Assembly: GCA_964246015.1 (NCBI GenBank)
Contig: CAXTPG010000007.1
Coordinates: forward strand, 1 to 64,000
DNA length: 64,000 nt
Origin: JBBROS01 sp964246015
GTDB taxonomy: Bacteria; Pseudomonadota; Alphaproteobacteria; Acetobacterales; Acetobacteraceae
Direction of reading: 5' to 3'
Shown: in pieces, positions 26,764-35,845 of the stretch
Layout of the letters: each line of letters starts with the position of its first letter
Numbering within the stretch: position 1 is the stretch's first letter
The notes under the pieces: model-generated
The model's input: the letters and a program-made list of their open reading frames with translations, nothing else
Told to the model about the DNA's origin: nothing
Databases searched by the model: none
Translations under genes and position numbers: made by a program

Positions 26764-27093
26764 ATGGGCATCGGCAGGCGGATCAGGCAGGCGTTGCGGG
26801 CCATCGTCGCACCCACGTTGTTCCTGGCGCTGGTCGGCTATTTCGGGTGGAACGCGACGCAGGGGGACCGCGGTCTGCAGTCCTATGCGCTGCGGCAGGC
26901 GCAGCTCAAGACCGTGCAGGCGGAGCTGCACAGGGTCGAAGCCGAGCGGGACGTGCTGGAACGCCGGGTCGCGGGGCTTCGGACGCAGCGGCTGGACCCG
27001 GATACGCTGGACGAGCGTGCGCGGGCGATGCTGAACGTCGCGGATCCCGCCGACATCGTGTTCATGTACGGGTCCGGCAAGCGTCTTTTCTGA
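26764..27093 (+). CDS. ftsB: FtsB/DivIC-family septum formation initiator
   Basis: A 109-residue bitopic membrane protein. A short cytoplasmic N-terminus precedes one helix (APTLFLALVGYFGWNATQG, about 15-33). A coiled coil follows (LRQAQLKTVQAELHRVEAERDVLERRVAGLR), then the conserved DTLDERARAMLNVADPADIVFMY. FtsB bridges FtsL and FtsQ in the divisome. The ATG at 26764 has an AGAGGGG ribosome site; an in-frame GTG at 26743 would add seven residues. eno-ftsB is followed by pdhABC in many relatives, but here a molybdenum hydroxylase subunit follows after only 4 bases. Confidence 0.87.
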   Translation: MGIGRRIRQALRAIVAPTLFLALVGYFGWNATQGDRGLQSYALRQAQLKTVQAELHRVEAERDVLERRVAGLRTQRLDPDTLDERARAMLNVADPADIVFMYGSGKRLF

Positions 27094-27097
27094 CGGG

Positions 27098-29380
27098 ATG
27101 ACGATCGGCCACTCCCTGCGGCGTTTCGAGGACCACCGTTTCCTCACCGGCCGGGGCCGGTACGTGGGGGACATCCATCACCCCGGCGAAACGTGGCTGG
27201 CGGTCATCCGCTCCCCGCATGCGCATGCGACGATCGTTGGCTTCGATACTGGCGCGGCGGCGGCGTCGCCCGGCGTGCTCGGCGTCTTCACGGCGCAGGA
27301 TCTGGCCGGCCTGGGACCCATCCCGTGCAGCACGAAGCCGGCCACGGACGGGCCGATGCTCGTTCCCGCGCGGTTTGCGCTGGCCGGGGCGCGGGTGCGC
27401 CATGTGGGCGAGCCCGTTGCGTTCGTCGTCGCCGAAACGCGGATGGCGGCCCAGGACGCGGCCGAGGCGGTGGTGGTCGAGTATGACCCGCTGCCTTGCG
27501 TGACCGAGGCCGCCGATGCGCTGGCCGACGGCGCGCCGCTGCTGTGGGACGACGTGCCGGGCAACCTCGCCTTCCGGTTCATGAAGGGCGACCCGGTCGC
27601 CACGGATGCCGCGCTGGCGGCGGCTGCCACGACCGTCACGATGGACCTGGTCAACAACCGCGTCATCGTGGCGCCGCTGGAGCACCGCGCGGCGCTTGCG
27701 ACGTTCGACCGGGGTTCCAGCACGTACGACCTGCTGCTGTCGGGGCAGGGGGTGCATGGGATCCGGCGGGATCTCGCCGGGTCCGTGTTCCGCATCCCGC
27801 TGGACCGGCTGCATGTGGCGGCGCCCGACGTGGGCGGCGGGTTCGGCGTGAAGAACGGCGTCTACCCCGAATACGTCATGGTGCTGTGGGCGGCGCGGCA
27901 CCTGGCCCGGCCGGTGCGGTGGGAGGGCAGCCATGGCGACGACTTCGTTTCGACCGCCCATGGCCGGGACAACGTCACCCGCGCGACGCTGGGGCTGGAT
28001 GGGGAGGGGCGGTTCCTGGGGCTGGCGGTGGAGACGATCGCCAATCTGGGCGCGTCGATGAGCACGGGGGGGCCGGGCAGCTCCACCATTGCGCCGGGGA
28101 ACGCGATGGGCGGGGGGTATGATATCCCGGCCGTGTTCATGTCGGTGCGCGGGGCGTACACCAACACGGTGCCGCTGGACGCGTATCGTGGCGCGGGGAA
28201 GCCCGAGGCGAACTACATCATCGAGCGGCTGATCGACGAGGCTGCGCGCGTGACCGGGCGCGACGGGACCGAGCTGCGGCGGCGGAACCTGGTGCGGCGG
28301 TTCCCGCACCGGACCGCGATGGCCACCACGATCGACGGCGGGCGGTTCGCCGCGGGCATCGATGCGGCGTTGAGCCGCGCCGACGCCGCGGGGTTTCCTG
28401 CGCGCCGGGCCGCGGCGGCGGCGCGGGGCGTGCTGCTGGGGCTGGGGGTCACCTGCTTCCTGGAAACCGCCCGGGGGCCGCCCGGGGAGGGCGCGGAGCT
28501 GGTGTTCGGCGCGGAGGGCCGCGTGTCGCTGCGGGTGGGCACGCAGTCCAACGGGCAGGGGCACGAGACGAGCTTCCCGCAGGTGGCGGCCGACCGGCTG
28601 GGGCTGCCGATCGGGACGTTCGACTATGTCCAGGCCGATACGCGCCTGGTCCGCGACGGCAACGGGCATGGGGGCGCGCGGTCCCTGCATCTGGGGGGAG
28701 CGGCGCTGGTGGCCGCGATCGACGCGGTCCTTGCCAAGGCCCGGCCTGTCGCCGCCCGGCTGCTGCAGGCCGCGCCGGATTCGGTCACGTTCCGGGAGGG
28801 GGGGTTCCATCTCGAGGGCCGCAGCGTGGCGATGCCCGAGGTCGTCCGCGCCGCGATCGACCCGGCGCTGGGCGGCAGGCCGGGCGCGCTGGACAGCTAT
28901 GTCTGGTCGCCGCTCGATCTCATCACCTTCCCCAACGGCGTGCAGGTGGCGGAGCTGGAGGTGGATCCGGACACCGGCGCGATCCGGCTGCTGCGCTATA
29001 CCGCCGTCGACGATTACGGCGCGATCGTGAACCCGCTGCTGACGCTGGGGCAGGTGCAGGGGGGGCTTGCGCAGGGGATCGGGCAGGCGCTGCTGGAGCG
29101 GACGGTGCATGACCCGGCGAGCGGCCAGCTGCTGAGCGGGTCGTTTATGGACTATGCGCTGCCGCGGGCCGCGGACCTGCCTTGGCTGGACGTGACGCTG
29201 GATGGGGCGCCGACCGCGTCGAACCCGCTGGGGGTGAAGGGCGCCGGGCAGGCGGGGGCGATCGCAGCACCCCCGGCGGTGGTGGCGGCGGCCCTGGACG
29301 CGTTGGCGGCGGTGGGGGTCAGGGACGTGCAGATGCCGCTGACGCCGGAGCGGGTGTGGCGGGCGATGCGGGGGGCGTGA
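27098..29380 (+). CDS. Xanthine dehydrogenase/CoxL-type molybdopterin-binding subunit
   Basis: A 760-residue large subunit of the molybdenum hydroxylase family. It opens IGHSLRRFEDHRFLTGRGRYVGDI, has the Moco motifs GGGFGVKNGVYPEY (about 247) and QGHETSFPQVAADRLGLP, and the loop AYRGAGK, which resembles form II CoxL-like enzymes (AYRGAGR) and not the AYxCSFR of true CO dehydrogenases. Near the C-terminus the segment GVKGAGQAGAIAAPPAVV has Gln718 where xanthine and CO dehydrogenases carry the catalytic Glu. No FAD (CoxM) or 2Fe-2S (CoxS) gene is next to it. Substrate and activity are unknown. It starts 4 bases after ftsB and may share its transcript. Confidence 0.85.
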   Translation: MTIGHSLRRFEDHRFLTGRGRYVGDIHHPGETWLAVIRSPHAHATIVGFDTGAAAASPGVLGVFTAQDLAGLGPIPCSTKPATDGPMLVPARFALAGARVRHVGEPVAFVVAETRMAAQDAAEAVVVEYDPLPCVTEAADALADGAPLLWDDVPGNLAFRFMKGDPVATDAALAAAATTVTMDLVNNRVIVAPLEHRAALATFDRGSSTYDLLLSGQGVHGIRRDLAGSVFRIPLDRLHVAAPDVGGGFGVKNGVYPEYVMVLWAARHLARPVRWEGSHGDDFVSTAHGRDNVTRATLGLDGEGRFLGLAVETIANLGASMSTGGPGSSTIAPGNAMGGGYDIPAVFMSVRGAYTNTVPLDAYRGAGKPEANYIIERLIDEAARVTGRDGTELRRRNLVRRFPHRTAMATTIDGGRFAAGIDAALSRADAAGFPARRAAAAARGVLLGLGVTCFLETARGPPGEGAELVFGAEGRVSLRVGTQSNGQGHETSFPQVAADRLGLPIGTFDYVQADTRLVRDGNGHGGARSLHLGGAALVAAIDAVLAKARPVAARLLQAAPDSVTFREGGFHLEGRSVAMPEVVRAAIDPALGGRPGALDSYVWSPLDLITFPNGVQVAELEVDPDTGAIRLLRYTAVDDYGAIVNPLLTLGQVQGGLAQGIGQALLERTVHDPASGQLLSGSFMDYALPRAADLPWLDVTLDGAPTASNPLGVKGAGQAGAIAAPPAVVAAALDALAAVGVRDVQMPLTPERVWRAMRGA

Positions 29381-29454
29381 CGGACGGGCGCCCGTTCCAG
29401 GGAGGGGTTTGGGGTGGGTGCCGCGCGCGCGGGCTGTCCGGCCACGAAATTGTT

Positions 29455-29522
29455 GCAAGCACACGTTTTCCGCTGGCACGACAGACCCACCCCCGGCCCC
29501 TCCCTGATCTCAGGGAGGGGAG
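29455..29522. repeat. Palindromic repeat, family B (copy 2)
   Basis: The same 11-bp inverted repeat as at 11235-11258 recurs at 29497-29520, with similar left flank (GCAA...GGCACGACA). It lies in the 223-base gap between the convergent Mo-hydroxylase gene and the ABC operon, consistent with a shared terminator. No gene is seen in the remainder of the gap. Confidence 0.65.
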
Positions 29523-29603
29523 AAGACCGTGACACGCAGGATATGGGTGAACACGTAGCGCGATGGGGAGTGGCCCCCCTCGTCCATAGTCGGGCCGTTG
29601 TGA

Positions 29604-31109
29604 TCAGCCTCCCATCCTGGCGTCGTAGAGGCGGAACACCGCGTCGGGGTATTGGGTCCAGCGGAGCCTGGCCGTGGAGGCCTGCAGGATGGCGTCGAAG
29701 TGGACGAAGAGCATGGGGGCGGCTTCGATGATCCTGGCCTGGGCGGTGCGGTAGAGGGCGGCGCGGCTGGGCTGGTCGGCTTCGGAGCGGGCCTGCTGGA
29801 GGATGGCGGTCACCTCGTCGCTTTGCCAGCCGGCGAAGTTGTTGGGGCCGTCCTTCGAGAAGTAGTTGAAGGTGTTGCCGTCCGGGTCGTAGCGGCCGCT
29901 CCAGGGCGCCATGCAGAGGTCGAAGTCGCGCTGGCGCAGGACGGTGATGAGGCTGGTGGGGTCGATCTGGCGGACCTCCACCTTGAAGCCGGCGGCGCCT
30001 GCCTGGGCCTGCATCGTCTGGGCGATTCGGACCATGGCGGGGGAGTTGGTGACGGTGATGGCGATGGGGACGGGCGCGGTCATGCCTGCGGCCTCGAGGA
30101 GGGTCTTCGCCTTGGCCGGGTCGTGCTTGATGCCGGTCGCCTGGTCGTCGAAGGCCCAGCCGACGGCGGGTGACAGCGGGCCGTGGGAGATGCGGCCGGT
30201 GCCGAAGTAGACGACCCTCTGCACGACCTCGGGATCGATGGCGGCGGTGAAGGCCTGGCGGATGCGGGGGTCGTTGAACGGGGGTTTCGTGCAGTTGAAG
30301 GCGAAGGCGGTGAAGCCCAGCGTCGGGATCTGCGACACGCGGATCGCGGTTTCGCGTGCCAGCCCGGCGACGGCCTGGGGCGGCACGCTGTCGATCAGCT
30401 GCAGGGTGCCGCTGCGGAGGTTGGCGAGGCGGACGGTCTCGTCCGGGAGGGGGCGGTAGACCAGGCGGTCGAAGGGTTGGGCGGCGCCCTGCCAGTAGGC
30501 GGGGAACTTCTCGAGCAGCAGTTCGGCGTTCTTGGTCCAGTTGGCGAGCTTCCAGGGGCCGGCGCCGACGGCCTGGGTGGCGAAGTCGGCCCCCAGCTTC
30601 TGCACGGCGGTTGGCGAGACCATCATGCCGGCGCGGTTGGTCAGCACCAGCGGCAGGGGGGCGTAGGGCGCCGTCAGCGCGATCTCGAAGGTGTTCGGGC
30701 CGGTGACGGTGACGGCCTTGAAGGGGCCGAAGTCGGACCGGCGGATGGAGCCGGTGGCCGGGTCGACGTAGCGGGCGATGTTGGCGCGGCAGCTCTCGGC
30801 GTCGAGGGGCGTGCCGTCGTGGTAGGTGAGGTTGTCGCGGAGGGTGAAGGCGTAGGTGAGCGGGTCCTTCATGACGTAGCTGGCGAGGCCGGGGACGACG
30901 GAGCCGTCGGGGCGGGCGACCAGGAGGGTTTCGTGGAGGTTGTAGAGCACCTGCGTCTCGAAGAACGAGGCGGAGAAGGCGGGGTCGAGGGTGACGGGGT
31001 CGGAGACGACGCCGATCGCGAGGGTGGACGGGGTTTGCGCGAAGGTGGGCCGGGCGCCGAAGAGGGCGGCGGAGGCGAGCAGGGTGCGGCGGGGGAGGGC
31101 GAGGGTCAC
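29604..31109 (-). CDS. ABC transporter substrate-binding protein (peptide/Opp family)
   Basis: A 501-residue periplasmic binding protein of the SBP family 5 (DppA/OppA type). The N-terminus, MTLALPRRTLLASAALFGARPTFA, has a twin-arginine-like RRTLL followed by a short hydrophobic stretch, so export could be by Tat or Sec. Family features are LAIGVVSDPVTLDPAF, the ETQVLYNLHETLL region, LTYAFTLRDNLTYHDGTPLDAE, and FNDPRIRQAFTAAIDPEVV. It is the last gene of an eight-gene minus-strand operon and follows the DppC-like permease after 27 bases. The ligand is unknown. Family 5 proteins bind peptides, but also nickel, glutathione and sugars, and the neighbouring kinase points to a sugar-like ligand. 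Confidence 0.92.
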   Translation of the reverse strand: MTLALPRRTLLASAALFGARPTFAQTPSTLAIGVVSDPVTLDPAFSASFFETQVLYNLHETLLVARPDGSVVPGLASYVMKDPLTYAFTLRDNLTYHDGTPLDAESCRANIARYVDPATGSIRRSDFGPFKAVTVTGPNTFEIALTAPYAPLPLVLTNRAGMMVSPTAVQKLGADFATQAVGAGPWKLANWTKNAELLLEKFPAYWQGAAQPFDRLVYRPLPDETVRLANLRSGTLQLIDSVPPQAVAGLARETAIRVSQIPTLGFTAFAFNCTKPPFNDPRIRQAFTAAIDPEVVQRVVYFGTGRISHGPLSPAVGWAFDDQATGIKHDPAKAKTLLEAAGMTAPVPIAITVTNSPAMVRIAQTMQAQAGAAGFKVEVRQIDPTSLITVLRQRDFDLCMAPWSGRYDPDGNTFNYFSKDGPNNFAGWQSDEVTAILQQARSEADQPSRAALYRTAQARIIEAAPMLFVHFDAILQASTARLRWTQYPDAVFRLYDARMGG

Positions 31110-31136
31110 GTGGTGTCTCCGGTTGCGGCGGTGGGG

Positions 31137-31958
31137 TCAGTCTCGCGGGTCCAGGCGGTCGCGCAAGGCGTCGCCCAGCAGGTTGAAGGCGAGGACGGTG
31201 CCGAAGATCGTGACACCGGGGAACCAGGCGAGCCAGGCGGCCTGGTCGAGGAAGCCGATGGCGTCGTGCAGCATGTTCCCCCATGAGGGCGTGGGGGGCT
31301 GAACGCCGAGGCCGAGGAAGGAGAGGTAGGCCTCGGTGATGATGGACGAGGCGAGCAGCACGGAGGCCTGGACCAGCAGCGGGGAGAGGGCGTTGGGGAG
31401 GATGCAGCGGCGCAGGATGGTCCATTCGTCGAAGCCCAGGGCGCGCTGGGCGCTGACGTAGTCCAGCCGCCGCAGCGCGAGGGCCTGGCCGCGGGCGACT
31501 CGGGCCAGGATGGGGAGGTTGACGATGGCGATGGCGAGCACGGTGTTGAGGAGCGAGGAGCCGAGGGCCGCGGTGATGGCGAGGGCGAGGAGGATGCCGG
31601 GGAAGGCCAGCAGCACGTCCATGCAGCGCATCGCCACGGCGTCGATCCAGCCGCCGAGGAAGCCCGCGACCAGGCCGAGCGTCATGCCCAGGACCGAGGC
31701 GGCGCCGACGCTGGCGAGGCCGACGACGAGGGAGACGCGGGCGCCCACCATGATTCGGGCGAGGACGTCGCGGCCGAGGTCGTCGGTGCCGAGCCAATGG
31801 GCTGCGGAGGGGGGCGCCAGGGTGGCGAGGAAGTCCGGCGTGTCGGATCCGTAGGGGGTGAGCTCCGGCCCCAGGAGTGCCAGCAGGCAGACGAACGCGA
31901 CCAGGGCGACGCCGATGGCGCTCCGCGGCTCGGACAGCATGCGCCACCAGCCGGTCAT
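31137..31958 (-). CDS. ABC transporter permease (DppC/OppC type)
   Basis: A 273-residue inner-membrane permease with about six spans. The N-terminal OppC region contains LTPYGSDTPDFLATLAPPSAAHWLGTDDLGRDVLARIMVGARVSL, a classic DppC signature. The cytoplasmic EAA loop is YVSAQRALGFDEWTILRRCILPN. The start at 31958 overlaps the DppB-like gene by 4 bases (ATGA). It forms the translocation pore with the DppB-like partner encoded just upstream. Confidence 0.93.
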   Translation of the reverse strand: MTGWWRMLSEPRSAIGVALVAFVCLLALLGPELTPYGSDTPDFLATLAPPSAAHWLGTDDLGRDVLARIMVGARVSLVVGLASVGAASVLGMTLGLVAGFLGGWIDAVAMRCMDVLLAFPGILLALAITAALGSSLLNTVLAIAIVNLPILARVARGQALALRRLDYVSAQRALGFDEWTILRRCILPNALSPLLVQASVLLASSIITEAYLSFLGLGVQPPTPSWGNMLHDAIGFLDQAAWLAWFPGVTIFGTVLAFNLLGDALRDRLDPRD

Positions 31959-32899
31959 TTGCGGTTTCGGAGGCGGGGGTCGAGGAGGACGTAGAGCAGG
32001 TCGGTGCCGAGGTTGATGAGCACGAAGAGGGTGGCGGTGACGAGGATGGCGCCCTGCACGACGGGGTAGTCGCGGGCGAAGATGGCGTCGACGGTGAGCT
32101 TGCCGACGCCGGGCCAGGAGAAGACGCTTTCGGTGATGACGACGCCGCCGAGCAGCTGGCCCATCTGCAGGCCGATGAGGGTGACGACGGGCAGCATGGC
32201 GTTGCGCAGCGCGTGCCGCCAGACGACCCGGCGGGGTGGGGCGCCCTTGGCCCGGGCGGTGCGGATGTAGTCGGCGGACAGCACCTCGATCATCGCCGAC
32301 CGGGTCATTCGCATGGTGGCGGCGGCCATGGCGGCGCCCAGGGTGATGGCGGGCAGCACGATGTGCGAGAGGGCGGCGCCGGGGGAGGCGAGGAAGGGCG
32401 CGTAGCCGGAGGAGGGCAGCAGCGGGACGGCGATCGAGAGGCCCATGATCAGCAGGATGGCGAGCCAGAAGCTGGGGAGCGACAGGCCGCAGAGAGCGAC
32501 GAACGACACCATCAGGTCGGCCGCGGAGTTGCGGCGGGCGGCGGCGACGATGCCGGCGGGGATGGCGATGGAGAGCGAGACCAGCATCGCGGCGGCGCCG
32601 AGCTGCATGGTGGGCACGAGGGCGGTGCCGACCATGGCGAGGACGGGGCGCCCGGTCTGGATGGAGCGGCCGAGGTCGCCGGTCAGGACGGCGGTGAACC
32701 AGGCGAGGAAGCGGACGGGGATCGGCTGGTCCAACGCGTATCTCGCCCGGAGGGTGGCGATGGCGGCCGGGTCGGCCTCGAGCCCCAGCATTGCGGTCAC
32801 GGGGTCCCCGGGGACCATCGAGAGCAGGGCGAAGGACAGCACGCACATGCCGAACAGGACGGGGAGCAGGGCGGCGAGGCGGCCGAGCAGGATGGTCAT
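31955..32899 (-). CDS. ABC transporter permease (DppB/OppB type)
   Basis: A 314-residue permease. The first helix (LLGRLAALLPVLFGMCVLSFALLSMVPGDPV) carries the DppB signature, followed by the periplasmic DLGRSIQTGRPV segment. The EAA loop is DYIRTARAKGAPPRRVVWRHALRNA, and the C-terminal helix region is GGVVITESVFSWPGVGKLTVDAIFARDYPVVQG. The ATG at 32899 overlaps the ATPase gene upstream by 4 bases. A longer in-frame reading adds only Pro/Arg-rich sequence and was rejected. Confidence 0.93.
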   Translation of the reverse strand: MTILLGRLAALLPVLFGMCVLSFALLSMVPGDPVTAMLGLEADPAAIATLRARYALDQPIPVRFLAWFTAVLTGDLGRSIQTGRPVLAMVGTALVPTMQLGAAAMLVSLSIAIPAGIVAAARRNSAADLMVSFVALCGLSLPSFWLAILLIMGLSIAVPLLPSSGYAPFLASPGAALSHIVLPAITLGAAMAAATMRMTRSAMIEVLSADYIRTARAKGAPPRRVVWRHALRNAMLPVVTLIGLQMGQLLGGVVITESVFSWPGVGKLTVDAIFARDYPVVQGAILVTATLFVLINLGTDLLYVLLDPRLRNRK

Positions 32900-33948
32900 G
32901 CGGCGGCGTCGCGGGCGGCGTCGCGGGCGCGGCGGTAGGCGGCGAGGCGGGGGGCGAGGGGGCCGTCCCCGGCGGCAGGGCGGGCGGGCCATGGCGGCAG
33001 TTGGGACGCGAACAGGCAGGCGGAGGCGTGACCACCGCCCTGGGGTTGCAGCGGCGGGTGTTCGCCGGTGCGGCAGGCGTCGCTGGCCAGGGGGCAGCGG
33101 GCGGCGAAGGTGCAGCCGGGGGGCAGGCGCGTGGGGTCCGGCGGTTCGCCCGAGACGGGGACGTGGGTGCGGGCGCCCCGTTCGATGCTGGGTGCGGTGG
33201 CGAGCAGGGCGCGGGTGTAGGGGTGGGCGGGATTGTCGAACAGGTCGGCCACCGGCCCGGTCTCGACGACGCGGCCGGCGTACATGACGGCGACGTGGTG
33301 GGCGAGTTGGCGGACGACGGCCAGGTCGTGGGAGATGAACAGCAGGGCGACCGCGGTGTCGCGTTGCAGGTCCTGCAGCAGGTTGACGACCTGGGCCTGC
33401 ACGGAGACGTCGAGCGCGGAGACGGGTTCGTCGCAGACGATCAGCTCGGGCTGCACCGACAGGGCGCGGGCGATGGCGACGCGCTGGCGCTGACCGCCGC
33501 TGAACTCGTGCGGCAGGCGGTCGAGCTGGGTGGGGGAGAGGCCGACGCGCTCCATCAGGGACGCGGCGGCGGCGATCGCCTGGTGGGCGTCGGCGAGGCC
33601 GTGGAGGCGCATGGGGCGGGTGAGGACGTCGCGGATGCGCTGGCGCGGGTCCAGGGAGGCGAAGGGGTCCTGGAACACCACCTGCATGCGGCGGCGCATC
33701 GCGCGCAGGCCGGCGCCGCGCAGGGCGCGGATGTCCTGCCCGTCGAGCCGGATCTGGCCGGCATCGGCCTCGTCCAGCCGCAGCAGCAGGCGGCCGAGCG
33801 TGCTTTTGCCGCAGCCGGACTCGCCGACGATGGCGAGGGTGCGGCCGCGGTCGAGGCGGAGGTCGACGCCGTCGACGGCGAGCAGGCGGCGGCCGCGGCC
33901 CAGGGGGTAGGATTTCCGCAGGCCGGCGGCTTCGAGCAGCGGCGTCAT
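32896..33948 (-). CDS. ABC transporter ATP-binding protein (OppF/DppF type)
   Basis: A 350-residue nucleotide-binding subunit. Walker A is GESGCGKST, the Q-loop VVFQDPFASLDPR, the signature FSGGQRQRVAIARAL, Walker B LIVCDEPVSALDVS and the switch His in ISHDLAVV. The oligopeptide-type C-terminal extension has GCTFAARCPLASDAC, whose cysteines resemble the Fe-S-like motif of this family. It pairs with the OppD-like ATPase encoded upstream, with a 4-base overlap. Confidence 0.93.
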   Translation of the reverse strand: MTPLLEAAGLRKSYPLGRGRRLLAVDGVDLRLDRGRTLAIVGESGCGKSTLGRLLLRLDEADAGQIRLDGQDIRALRGAGLRAMRRRMQVVFQDPFASLDPRQRIRDVLTRPMRLHGLADAHQAIAAAASLMERVGLSPTQLDRLPHEFSGGQRQRVAIARALSVQPELIVCDEPVSALDVSVQAQVVNLLQDLQRDTAVALLFISHDLAVVRQLAHHVAVMYAGRVVETGPVADLFDNPAHPYTRALLATAPSIERGARTHVPVSGEPPDPTRLPPGCTFAARCPLASDACRTGEHPPLQPQGGGHASACLFASQLPPWPARPAAGDGPLAPRLAAYRRARDAARDAAA

Positions 33949-34949
33949 GCGGGCACGCCGATGGGCGCGCGCCGGCAGGCGACGTCGATCGGGGCGCGCC
34001 AGCAGGCGACGTCGTGCCGGGGGCCCATGGACACGAGCGGCGGGGGGGTTTCGCAGACGGGGGCGGCGAAGGGGCAGCGGGGGGCGAAGCGGCAGCCGGG
34101 CGGCATCGCGCCGGGTTGGGGCATGCGGCCGGGAATGGGTTCGAGGCGGGCAGAGGCGGCGGCCAGGGAGGGCATGGCGGCCAGCAGGGCCAGGGTGTAC
34201 GGGTGCTGCGCGTCGGCGAAGAGGGTGGCGACCGGGGCGCGCTCCACGATGCGGCCGGCGTACATGATGGCGACGTGGTCCGCGATCTCGGCGACCAGGC
34301 CGAGGTTGTGGGTGATGAACAGGATGGCGGTTCCGGTGCGGGCGCGCAGGTCCGCGAGCAGGGCCAGGATCTGCGCCTGGATGGTGACGTCGAGCGCGGT
34401 CGTGGGTTCGTCGGCGATGAGCAGGCCCGGGTCGCAGGCGAGGGCCATGGCGATCATGACGCGCTGGCGGAGGCCGCCGGACAGCTCGTGCGGGTAGGCG
34501 TCCAGGCGGCGTTCGGGGGCGGGCATCTGGACCTGCCGCAAGGCGGCCAGCGCGCCGGCCCGGGCCCTGGCGCGGCCCAGGCCGCGGTGGAGTTGCAGAA
34601 CCTCCGCGATCTGGTCGCCGATGGTGAAGACGGGGTTCAGGCTGGTCATCGGCTCCTGGAACACCATGGCCATGCGGTTGCCCCGCAGGCGGGTGAGGGC
34701 TGGTTCGTCGAGGGTGCGGAGGTCGATGCCGTCGAAGGCGAGCGTGTCGGCCTGGACGGCGAAGCGGCCGGGCTGCAGGAGGCGCATGAGGGCGAGGGCG
34801 GAGACGCTCTTGCCGGAGCCGGATTCGCCCACGACGCAGAGGACGGCGCCGGGGTCGATCCGGAGGGAGATCTCGTCCACCACCTGCACGCGGCGGCCGG
34901 GGGGACCGAGCCAGACCGACATGCGGGCGATGTCGAGCACGGGGGTCAT
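33945..34949 (-). CDS. ABC transporter ATP-binding protein (OppD/DppD type)
   Basis: A 334-residue ATPase with Walker A GESGSGKSV, Q-loop MVFQEPMTSLNPVF, signature LSGGLRQRVMIAMAL, Walker B LLIADEPTTALDVT and ITHNLGLV. The oligopeptide-type C-terminal motif GCRFAPRCPFAAPVC is present. The very end carries a short tandem repeat, DVACWRAPI followed by DVACRRAPI, encoded by a roughly 27-base direct duplication at about 33955-34010. Otherwise it is standard. It overlaps both neighbours by 4 bases. Confidence 0.93.
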   Translation of the reverse strand: MTPVLDIARMSVWLGPPGRRVQVVDEISLRIDPGAVLCVVGESGSGKSVSALALMRLLQPGRFAVQADTLAFDGIDLRTLDEPALTRLRGNRMAMVFQEPMTSLNPVFTIGDQIAEVLQLHRGLGRARARAGALAALRQVQMPAPERRLDAYPHELSGGLRQRVMIAMALACDPGLLIADEPTTALDVTIQAQILALLADLRARTGTAILFITHNLGLVAEIADHVAIMYAGRIVERAPVATLFADAQHPYTLALLAAMPSLAAASARLEPIPGRMPQPGAMPPGCRFAPRCPFAAPVCETPPPLVSMGPRHDVACWRAPIDVACRRAPIGVPA

Positions 34950-35845
34950 GCCGCGGCGACGATGCGGCGCAGGTCGGGCGCGGAGGGGAGGGCGGCGAAG
35001 GCGCCCGGGCGTGCGACGGCGTGGGCGGCGGCGTGTTGCGCGTGGGACAGGGCGGCGGCGAGCGGCACGGCGGCGGCCAGGCAGGCGGCGAGCGTGCCGC
35101 AGAAGGCGTCGCCGGCGCCCGTGGTGTCGATGGCGGCGGCGGGGATCGCGGGGAGAGCGTGGACCCCGTCCGGTCCGGCCACGACGCAGCCGGCGGCGCC
35201 CAGCGTCACCACCGCCAGCCATGGCCCGGCCCGGTGCAGCGCGGCGGCGGCGGGGGACCCCGTGCATCCCGTCATCGCCTCCGCTTCGCCGGCGTTGGCC
35301 ACGACGACGTGGCAGTGCGGCAGGATGGCGGCGGCGTCCCACAGCAGCGGCGCGGGGTTCAGCATGACGCGGGCGCCGGCGGCCCGGGCGGCGGCGGCGG
35401 CGGCCAGGGTGGTCGCGTGGCCGAGGTTGCCCTGCATCAGCAGCCAGTCGCCGGGGCGGATGCGGGCGGTCATGGCGGCGGCGTGGCGGGTGTCGAGGCT
35501 GGCGGCGCAGGCTCCGGCGGTGACGATGCAGTTCTCGCCGCCGGGCAGGACCAGCAGCAGGGAGCAGTCGGTCGGCTCGTCCATGCGGGGCAGGTCCAGG
35601 CAGGCGAAGCGTTCGTGCCGGAGCGCTGCCTCGACCAGGCCGGCTTCGGCGTCGCGGCCGAGCGGGGCCAGGAATGCGACGGGGATGAGGCCGGTGCGGT
35701 GGGCCATGACGGCCTGGTTGAGGCCCTTGCCGCCGGGGGCGGTGGTGCGGCGGCCGCCGACGAGGGTTTCGCCGGGGCGGGGCATGCGCGGGATGGGCAG
35801 GCCGATGTCCAGGCCGGCGTTGCCGAGGACGAAGAGGCGGGTCAT
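34946..35845 (-). CDS. PfkB/ribokinase-family carbohydrate kinase
   Basis: A 299-residue ribokinase-fold kinase. It begins RLFVLGNAGLDIGLPIPRMPRPGETL, has the substrate motif TAPGGKGLNQAVMAHRTG, and the catalytic DTTGAGDAFCGTLAACLA with the anion hole and Asp base. The GGKGxNQA motif is that of ribokinase-like enzymes. It phosphorylates a sugar or nucleoside not identifiable here. It is coupled by 4-base overlaps to the OppD-type ATPase downstream and to the BtpA/SgcQ-family gene upstream. This strongly suggests the importer's ligand, or a product of it, is its substrate. Confidence 0.88.
   Translation of the reverse strand: MTRLFVLGNAGLDIGLPIPRMPRPGETLVGGRRTTAPGGKGLNQAVMAHRTGLIPVAFLAPLGRDAEAGLVEAALRHERFACLDLPRMDEPTDCSLLLVLPGGENCIVTAGACAASLDTRHAAAMTARIRPGDWLLMQGNLGHATTLAAAAAARAAGARVMLNPAPLLWDAAAILPHCHVVVANAGEAEAMTGCTGSPAAAALHRAGPWLAVVTLGAAGCVVAGPDGVHALPAIPAAAIDTTGAGDAFCGTLAACLAAAVPLAAALSHAQHAAAHAVARPGAFAALPSAPDLRRIVAAA

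Noticed and set aside
27062..29479. An antisense frame of about 805 codons over the Mo-hydroxylase gene
   Set aside because: Arg/Pro/His-rich composition, no motif, and full overlap with a gene that has clear Moco motifs.
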